Assembly: GCF_000331105.1 (NCBI RefSeq)
Contig: NC_020054.1
Location: forward strand, 4,804,555-4,868,554
DNA: 64,000 bases
Source of the DNA: Fibrella aestuarina BUZ 2
GTDB taxonomy: Bacteria > Bacteroidota > Bacteroidia > Cytophagales > Spirosomataceae
Reading direction: 5' to 3'
Numbering within the stretch: the first letter of the stretch is position 1; each line of letters begins with the position of its first letter. The position numbers and the translations under genes are program-made. Below, one piece after another: positions 58,355-64,000 of the stretch. The notes beneath the pieces are model-generated. The model was not told the origin of the DNA. It did not search any database and saw nothing but the letters and a program-made list of their open reading frames with translations.

Positions 58355-58570
58355 ATGTCAATCAGTCTATCCGTCTTTATCCTGCTACTCGTCATCGCTG
58401 ACGTCGTCGCCATCGTGGCCACCGTGTTTATCGCCATCGATCCCGAATCCCGGGAGAATCGTACCCGCTTCTGGCTGCTGATCATCCTTGCCTCGAATGA
58501 ACTGGGCAACCTGATTTTTATCCTGCTTACCTACCACCACTACGTCACTCAACATGCTCTCACTACTTAA
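58355..58570 (+). CDS. Small two-span membrane protein
   Basis: 71 residues with two hydrophobic spans (LSVFILLLVIADVVAIVATV and FWLLIILASNELGNLIFILL) joined by a polar loop (DPESRENRTR). It sits between terL and the portal gene and overlaps the portal start by 17 nt. Its size and topology would allow a holin-like or exclusion role, but nothing specific supports either. Confidence 0.6.
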   Translation: MSISLSVFILLLVIADVVAIVATVFIAIDPESRENRTRFWLLIILASNELGNLIFILLTYHHYVTQHALTT

Positions 58571-59948
58571 ACGGGCCTTCCCCACCCGAGGCAGCACCGC
58601 CATCGAGGCGCAGGTCATTTCTGACCAATCCGGCTTTGCCACCTCCCTGCCCAATTCCGGCTTACTTTCGGGCCGCTCCTGGCTCACCATCGCGGCGAGT
58701 GATCTACGCAAAACCAAAAAGGCGTATATCAACCCGTACATCTTTATCGTCGCCAACTGGAAGGCGTCGCGCTTCTCGCAGGCAACGCCCCTGCTCTACG
58801 AAGTCAAAAATGAAAAAGCGTACCGGCTGTGGACCCAGCGCAAAGGCTATGATCGCCTCGACGACGTGGAGCACCGCCGCAAAGCGCTGGAAGAAATCGC
58901 CTTCGAAGATGCGGGTTGTGAGCAACTACTGACCCGGCCCAACCCAACCCAGACGTGGGCCGAATTGATGTATGGCCACTCGATCTATCACGACTTCGGT
59001 AACTCGCTCATCCGGAAGATCACGCCCGGCAAGGGCCTCAACGCCGACAAGGCCAAAGAACTGTGGCTGTTGCCTACGGCGCGCTGGCAAGGGGTAACGG
59101 CCTCGCTGGCGGGCTACGAGTATTACATCGATAATCAGGGGCAAAAGCTGCCAGCCGCCGAGGTGTGCCACATCCGTCGGTTCAACCCGATGTTTAACGA
59201 CGACGATACCGCGCTGTGGGGCTTATCGAAACTGGTGTCGTCGCAGCAGCTCGTCGACCGGTCCAATGCCGCCCTCGAGGCCGAGTATGCGTTGATGATC
59301 AACCAGGGTAAAAAGACGATCATCTTCCCTAAAAGCGAAAAAGGGGTGGGTCTCAACCCTCAAGAATTCGCCAACATGACCCTGGCGATGGAAACGGTCC
59401 GGCGTAAGCTCAAACACACCAAAACGGGGGACTTCGCCAATTTCAACACCGAACTCGGCTTGCTCGAAATCGGCATGTCGGCCGCTGATCTGGGTATCGG
59501 CGATACTCACGGGTTGACTAAGGAAGACTTGTGTGCGCTCTGGGGTTTCAACACCCTGGCGGTGTTCTCCCCGATGGACAATGCGAAGTATAGCAACCTG
59601 CAGGAGGCCACCAAGATGTCGTTGCGGCAGGGCATTTTGCCCGACCTGTACCTGACGTATGATAAGCTGTCTCAGTTCATCTTGGGGAAACGTGACCTCA
59701 AGAAGCGCAAGGTCATTCTTCAGCCAAACACCGACGTCTTTCCTGAACTCCAGCCAGATTACAAATCCATCAAGGAGAAGGCCGACGGCATGATCCTAAC
59801 TCCCAACGAGCGGCGGGAAATGTTCGGCTGGGGCCGCCTAGACTTTGAGGGTATGGATACCCCCATGGTCCCGTCCGGCTGGATTCCGCTTACCGACCTG
59901 GTCAACCCTGCCCAACAGCAAGACGCGCTGCCCGACGACGAGTATTGA
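58554..59948 (+). CDS. Phage portal protein (HK97-type)
   Basis: A 464-residue portal protein, the ring at the capsid vertex through which DNA enters. Typical segments are KAYINPYIFIVANWKASRF, LLTRPNPTQTWAELMYGH, YHDFGNSLIRKITPG, VCHIRRFNPMFNDDD and GLSKLVSSQQLVDRSNAAL. The late TPNERREMFGWGRLD is a common portal C-terminal motif. It should be followed by a head protease and major capsid gene, but neither is found. Confidence 0.88.
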   Translation: MLSLLKRAFPTRGSTAIEAQVISDQSGFATSLPNSGLLSGRSWLTIAASDLRKTKKAYINPYIFIVANWKASRFSQATPLLYEVKNEKAYRLWTQRKGYDRLDDVEHRRKALEEIAFEDAGCEQLLTRPNPTQTWAELMYGHSIYHDFGNSLIRKITPGKGLNADKAKELWLLPTARWQGVTASLAGYEYYIDNQGQKLPAAEVCHIRRFNPMFNDDDTALWGLSKLVSSQQLVDRSNAALEAEYALMINQGKKTIIFPKSEKGVGLNPQEFANMTLAMETVRRKLKHTKTGDFANFNTELGLLEIGMSAADLGIGDTHGLTKEDLCALWGFNTLAVFSPMDNAKYSNLQEATKMSLRQGILPDLYLTYDKLSQFILGKRDLKKRKVILQPNTDVFPELQPDYKSIKEKADGMILTPNERREMFGWGRLDFEGMDTPMVPSGWIPLTDLVNPAQQQDALPDDEY

Positions 59949-61084
59949 GCAACCAGCCCCTATGTAGGCGGCTAGTTAGGGGCCAGTCAAAACTTTTTTC
60001 AGGTTTTTGAAAATTATTTTTCTGAGTAGTTATACCAGCATTGAACTAAGCGCTGATTGGGAACCGAACCTGGTCATTACTTGTCGTTTTCTTGTAGCTT
60101 AGTAAGCGAAGACAGTTTAGTTCTTGCTACTGAGCCCAGTGTTCAGTCCGGGCTTTGTTGAATCGGTTAGCTCGAGTCTGGTTGCCACAATGGCTTATGA
60201 AGCCACTAAATCAGCCAGAAGCATGAAACAGCAAGTAGTTCGAGCGTTGTTGGTGGGGTCTCTCATGTGGTTGTTCACGGCAACACTTCATCGAACGGGA
60301 CCAGAGCTGTGCTCAGGACAAGGTGAGAGACGGGGGCCCGAAGCCCCCATCCCACCCATTTCGAAGCAAAGCCCCCGATCTGCATAGATCGGGGGCTTTG
60401 TACTTTCTAGTTCATCTGCTGCTGTTAAGCCATTTCCTCTGCGAATTACCATTAGTATGCTTTAATGCGATATATTGGCAATAAACGAAGTTGTATACAT
60501 GACTGAACGAATCGAAACTTCGTTCAGTGAAGCTGCCCTCTTAGAAGGGGGCCGACTTTGTTTCGCTAATGCTAAAACGCATTTCGAGTGCGCTCAACAC
60601 ATCGCGCAATTTGATTATATGTATCTTATGAAACACTATAACTAAACTATGTTCAGCGGATTTGATAAAAAGCCCCCCCCTGCACGTTTAATTCTCCTGG
60701 CATGATAGACAACTCGTTTGACTACAGCGGTATTGATACCCAACGTGACTGTATGGACAGGGTGTAAGAATAGGACATTCGTAACTGTCTGATCTTGATC
60801 TCAAGTCCAAATCGTCGAATTTTGCCGCTGACTATCTTTCATACTATCGCATAGGACCCCTTGTGGTGGAGTAGCGTAAAGATTATCAGTAACGTTCCAG
60901 TCGATTCGCGACTGCTGTCCTTGTACCGAATAGACGACGTTGTTACAATCATCTTATACACTAGCAAGTTAGTAGCATTGCCAACGATTAAGTGCAGAGC
61001 GGGCACTTGATTATAAACTTCGGTCATCAGAGTTTACGCTATATTACTATTTCCCCATCAAATCATAATTTTCTTCACACTTAC
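59949..61084. other. Long non-coding stretch after the portal gene
   Basis: About 1.1 kb without a convincing gene. It contains a GGGGGC/GCCCCC hairpin (60332-60348), a strong terminator (60368-60399) and a 10-bp stem ACTGAACGAA/TTCGTTCAGT (60502-60528). Short frames (60124-60387 and 60839-61027 minus) lack support. GC content drops along the stretch. Confidence 0.55.
60368..60399 (+). terminator. Rho-independent terminator, 14-bp stem
   Basis: AAAGCCCCCGATCT pairs perfectly with 60386-60399 over a 4-nt loop and ends in TTT. It is the first strong terminator after the portal gene. Confidence 0.8.
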
Positions 61085-62770
61085 ATGAAAAATAGAACTA
61101 TTATAAATTCGCTATTCGTTATTGTAATTTTTATATTAATATTTGCAATTTATTATTTTGAAATAGGACTACCAATAGTAACCTTTGTATTTTTCAGCTT
61201 TGTACTAATTGAACTTATCTCTGAGTATATTGGAGTAAATAATTTATTAAAATTTAATAAGCGATCAAAACATGATTTAAGTGTTGTTGTACACATTTCG
61301 CTGCCATTTTACTCCAACAAAACCTTCATTGGCAAAATAATTAGAGAACTCAACTTGTTTATTGCAATTCTCAACAACGCGCTATCTTGGCCATATTTAG
61401 TTTATTTTATACATTTAAGAAGAGATATTAATGTAGACGAAAATAGGATGAACTTCATTTCATCTATAAAATTAAACTCTCTGCAAGTATACTACACATT
61501 GTATTATTTATTATTTAGTTTGCTATTATTATTATTATTTCATTATCAATTGATTGACAGTACTTATATAGTTATTTATTCTATTACCCTTATACTCGCC
61601 ATTTCTTGCTACTTGTGTATTTTCATATTAAGTACGGAAAAATTTGCAGACATTTTTAAAAGTAGCCCAAGAAGTATTATTGGCCGTGTACTTATTGTTT
61701 GCACAGGCATTATTGTGAGCATATTTATTAATTTTGCCATTGTTCTTTCATTTTACAACAAAAACACTATAAATTTAGGCGTTATTACAATTTTATTCAA
61801 CGAATTTATCAAGCAAGAAAGCCTAGGATTATTATGGAAAGGTCAATTTTCTGATTTAAAATTATTAAATCTTATTATTGACTTAATTGGATTACTTTTT
61901 GCATCTACGATACTAGATGCTATAAAAAATATTAAAAGTTTCAAGCGCAATCATGTAGATTTTGGTCGTATTGCTAGCGCATATATATTCAAAAAAAAAT
62001 ACAATGACAGCTTAAGCTGGTTAAAGAAAATCAACCAGAGCAATCAAGATAAACCATATTGGTATATGTATATGAGTAACTTGATAGGACTTAATCAAAT
62101 TGATAAATCTCTTGCTTATCTTTATTATATCCCTATACACATTAGCGAAAGCGACTTTCCAGAAGATCAAAAATATTTTCAACTAATTAATACTTTAAAA
62201 TCTTATAACATAAATCAATCATTAATTCTAGACGTATTCAAAAGATGGGTTCAAATATGTAAATGTGATGCTCTTCTTTTTTGCTTTATTTTTTATTCTT
62301 CAATTAACGATAGCGATGATATAAGCAAGCTTTATTTAGACGAGCTTGAATCAATCGATAATGCTGATGTGCCATTTTCAAATCTTGTAGCAAAGGCAAG
62401 AGATTTGAGCACTATAGGACTTGCAGATTTATTGAATGAACAATTAGTTGTTCATCAAAAGTATTTAGATGCCTTTACCTTATGTATAATGAACTTGACA
62501 TTAGTAAACATATATCACACACTTGGCTACCAGAAAGAAATTATATCTAGCATGATAAAAGATGTTAGTATAACTTCTGTATCTCTAGTCAAAGAAAACG
62601 ATCTATTCCTTACCTCATGTTTGATGGCTGGTATATTGTCTGAATTTGAGAAAGAAAGCTCTCATTACGAAACCTTTCTATATGTATACAATGAAACAAA
62701 AGGTAAGCTGTCTAGTATAGATAACCTTTCAGCACTAGATAATATAACAAATTTCATTAGTGTTAAATAG
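61085..62770 (+). CDS. AT-rich multi-spanning membrane protein
   Basis: A 561-residue protein. About six hydrophobic segments lie in residues 1-290, among them LFVIVIFILIFAIYYF, TFVFFSFVLIELI, YLLFSLLLLLLFHYQL, LILAISCYLCIFIL and IVCTGIIVSIFINFAIV. The soluble C-terminal half is helical and may hold TPR-like repeats (ASAYIFKKKYNDSLSWLKKI). No family recognised. Its strong AT bias against a GC-rich background points to recent transfer. Lying between portal and further phage-like genes, it may be a cargo (moron) gene. I start at MKNRTIINSL; upstream codons lack support. Confidence 0.65.
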   Translation: MKNRTIINSLFVIVIFILIFAIYYFEIGLPIVTFVFFSFVLIELISEYIGVNNLLKFNKRSKHDLSVVVHISLPFYSNKTFIGKIIRELNLFIAILNNALSWPYLVYFIHLRRDINVDENRMNFISSIKLNSLQVYYTLYYLLFSLLLLLLFHYQLIDSTYIVIYSITLILAISCYLCIFILSTEKFADIFKSSPRSIIGRVLIVCTGIIVSIFINFAIVLSFYNKNTINLGVITILFNEFIKQESLGLLWKGQFSDLKLLNLIIDLIGLLFASTILDAIKNIKSFKRNHVDFGRIASAYIFKKKYNDSLSWLKKINQSNQDKPYWYMYMSNLIGLNQIDKSLAYLYYIPIHISESDFPEDQKYFQLINTLKSYNINQSLILDVFKRWVQICKCDALLFCFIFYSSINDSDDISKLYLDELESIDNADVPFSNLVAKARDLSTIGLADLLNEQLVVHQKYLDAFTLCIMNLTLVNIYHTLGYQKEIISSMIKDVSITSVSLVKENDLFLTSCLMAGILSEFEKESSHYETFLYVYNETKGKLSSIDNLSALDNITNFISVK

Positions 62771-63019
62771 ATAGATTATAGTGCATTTACAATGAGATTA
62801 ATGGTTATAAGATGCATAAGATCGGTTACAATAAAAGATAAAGATGATAGGCTAGATTGTAGCCTCTAATAATTAGTTATGTACTCTACGAGTCCTTTTT
62901 TTCTATAGGCGTTAATTCGAATTATACGAGCAAATCGACAATTACCATCCTTTGAAGTTACCTGATCAAGCTCACTAGCCAGCATTGGGATATATCTTTA
63001 CTTAAGGCTATACTTATCC

Positions 63020-63721
63020 ATGCATTTCGATCCCAAACGCGATTCATTCCTAAACCCGATGCGGACTCAATTACTAGACCTCTATACCAAGCAGGCGAAG
63101 GCGTTTGTCGCCGTGCGGCAGAAACTGGGCCAGGGCAACCGGGGCGGCCCCTTCCTGCCCGCGCCCCACGAAGCCTACGCGAGCCAGCCCCGCCCCCTGC
63201 TGATCGTGGGCCAGGAAACCAACGGCTGGGGGGAACACCTCGACGACATTGCCGCCCAGATGGCGGTTTACGACGGCTTTGCCGTCGGGCAGCGCTACAA
63301 CGCTAAACCGTTCTGGAACATGACCCGGCAAGTGGAGCGGCTATTGGGCCACGCGCCGCACTCCTGCGCCTGGGCGAACCTGAGTCGCTTCGACATCGAG
63401 GGCAAGCGGGCCCAGGGCGAGCAGGCCGCCGTTATCGCCACGCTGGATCACCTGCTGCTGGACGAGGTCCGTATCCTCACCCCTAAGGTCTGTCTGTTCT
63501 ACACCGGGCCGGAGCTGGACCACCGGCTCCAGAGCGTCTTTACCGGATTAACTTATTACCCCGTCGACGGCTACACGCCCCGGCAGTTTGCCCGGTTGAG
63601 TCACCCCGCCCTGCCGCTACTCAGTTTCCGCACGTATCACCCCCGGTACCTGCGCCAGAGCCGGATGGAGGCGGGCGTGCTGGCGACGCTGGCGCGCCTG
63701 ACCCAAGCCGAGCCGGTATGA
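63020..63721 (+). CDS. Uracil-DNA glycosylase superfamily-like protein
   Basis: A 233-residue GC-rich gene. LLIVGQETNGWGEH resembles the GQEP/GQDP water-activating motif of uracil-DNA glycosylases, and LLSFRTYHPRYLRQS resembles their C-terminal His motif. KPFWNMTRQVERLLG and CAWANLSRFD fit between. The distant match makes base-excision activity plausible but unproven; it could be an uncharacterised branch of the fold. Its stop overlaps the start of the next gene. Confidence 0.5.
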   Translation: MHFDPKRDSFLNPMRTQLLDLYTKQAKAFVAVRQKLGQGNRGGPFLPAPHEAYASQPRPLLIVGQETNGWGEHLDDIAAQMAVYDGFAVGQRYNAKPFWNMTRQVERLLGHAPHSCAWANLSRFDIEGKRAQGEQAAVIATLDHLLLDEVRILTPKVCLFYTGPELDHRLQSVFTGLTYYPVDGYTPRQFARLSHPALPLLSFRTYHPRYLRQSRMEAGVLATLARLTQAEPV

Positions 63722-64000
63722 GTCTACAACGGGGCGATACGGTCTATCTCCGCTACGTCGGCAACATCCCGACCTGGAGCCGGGACGTGTTTACGGCCCT
63801 CATAAGCGGGGTGGGTGACCGCTACGTCACCGTCGCGATTCGAGGGGAGGCCGTGCGGTTCGAGCGGAGAAGCCTGCGCCACGACAACCGGGGCCGTAGC
63901 CCGGCGTACCAACTCTTTCTCACGCGTGAAGCCTGTGACTTGGAAGTGGAGGCCGCCGAATTAAGAAGTTTGATGAGCCGCACGGACTTTGTTAACTTAC
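63718..64000 (+). CDS. Hypothetical phage-like protein, runs off window
   Basis: Starts MSLQRGDTVYLRYVGNIPTW at an ATGA overlap with the previous gene and stays open to the window end (94 codons). The first ~50 residues look like a small beta-barrel of the SH3 type (SGVGDRYVTVAIRGEAVRFE). No family recognised. The tight overlap is like that of the early phage operon. Confidence 0.6.
   Translation, partial: MSLQRGDTVYLRYVGNIPTWSRDVFTALISGVGDRYVTVAIRGEAVRFERRSLRHDNRGRSPAYQLFLTREACDLEVEAAELRSLMSRTDFVNL

Noticed and set aside
58355..58570. Holin assignment
   Set aside because: Two membrane spans alone are not evidence, and no endolysin gene lies nearby.
60124..60387. 87-residue ORF after the portal gene
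   Set aside because: It lacks an ATG at its start, and its second half is encoded by the GGGGGC hairpin and the rise to the terminator, so it is unlikely to be a gene.

Overview
The window reads as chromosomal DNA of a Bacteroidota bacterium, most likely from the Spirosoma-like Cytophagales. The grounds are a fused LpxC-FabZ protein, several type IX secretion (T9SS) genes, promoters of the TAnnTTTG type, weak or absent Shine-Dalgarno sequences, and the conserved gene run bamD-rpoZ-coaBC-DUF4835-recN. The species cannot be fixed from the sequence alone.

1-2.1 kb is the end of an AT-rich integrated island. It holds the C-terminal part of an OLD-family ATPase/TOPRIM nuclease and a decayed tyrosine recombinase next to a tRNA-Met(CAU) gene.

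2.3-36.6 kb is GC-rich core chromosome with three themes. (1) Lipid A/LPS and outer membrane: an HD phosphohydrolase, lpxD, lpxC-fabZ, lpxA, an OstA-like protein, lptC, kdsB, bamD and an outer-membrane barrel protein. (2) T9SS and its cargo: a PorE-like OmpA protein, a C-terminal-signal cargo protein, a DUF4835/PorD-like protein and PorX. (3) Housekeeping: tilS, rpoZ, coaBC, coaX, recN, an RsmI-like methyltransferase, pssA, purS, fabH, an SCO protein, a cytochrome c and others. Almost every gene boundary here carries an inverted repeat built from short reiterated words. In two places such repeat DNA encodes a lipoprotein signal peptide, and in one it encodes the end of KdsB.

36.7-60 kb is a prophage or phage-like element. 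On the minus strand lie the integrase and a double-HTH, S24-like repressor that has lost the self-cleavage residues. Diverging from them is a long plus-strand early region: a Cro-like protein, a winged-helix protein, a DnaD/O-like initiator with five internal palindromic repeats (a possible origin), a DnaC-like loader, a VRR-NUC nuclease, a Gp37/Gp68 three-Cys protein, an RNA ligase, DUF4494, an RNAP alpha-CTD-like protein, a PD-(D/E)XK protein, a dATP/dGTP pyrophosphohydrolase-like protein and many small unknowns. A 2.9-kb lower-GC stretch with small ORFs follows, then terminase small and large subunits and an HK97-type portal. A palindrome of the form ATTGCTATYRAGAGCAAT recurs upstream of several of these genes and probably marks the repressor regulon.

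After the portal come about 1.1 kb without a convincing gene, a very AT-rich multi-spanning membrane protein gene, and two GC-rich phage-like genes, the last running off the window. No capsid, tail or lysis gene is seen. The element is therefore either interrupted by a cargo cassette or incomplete.
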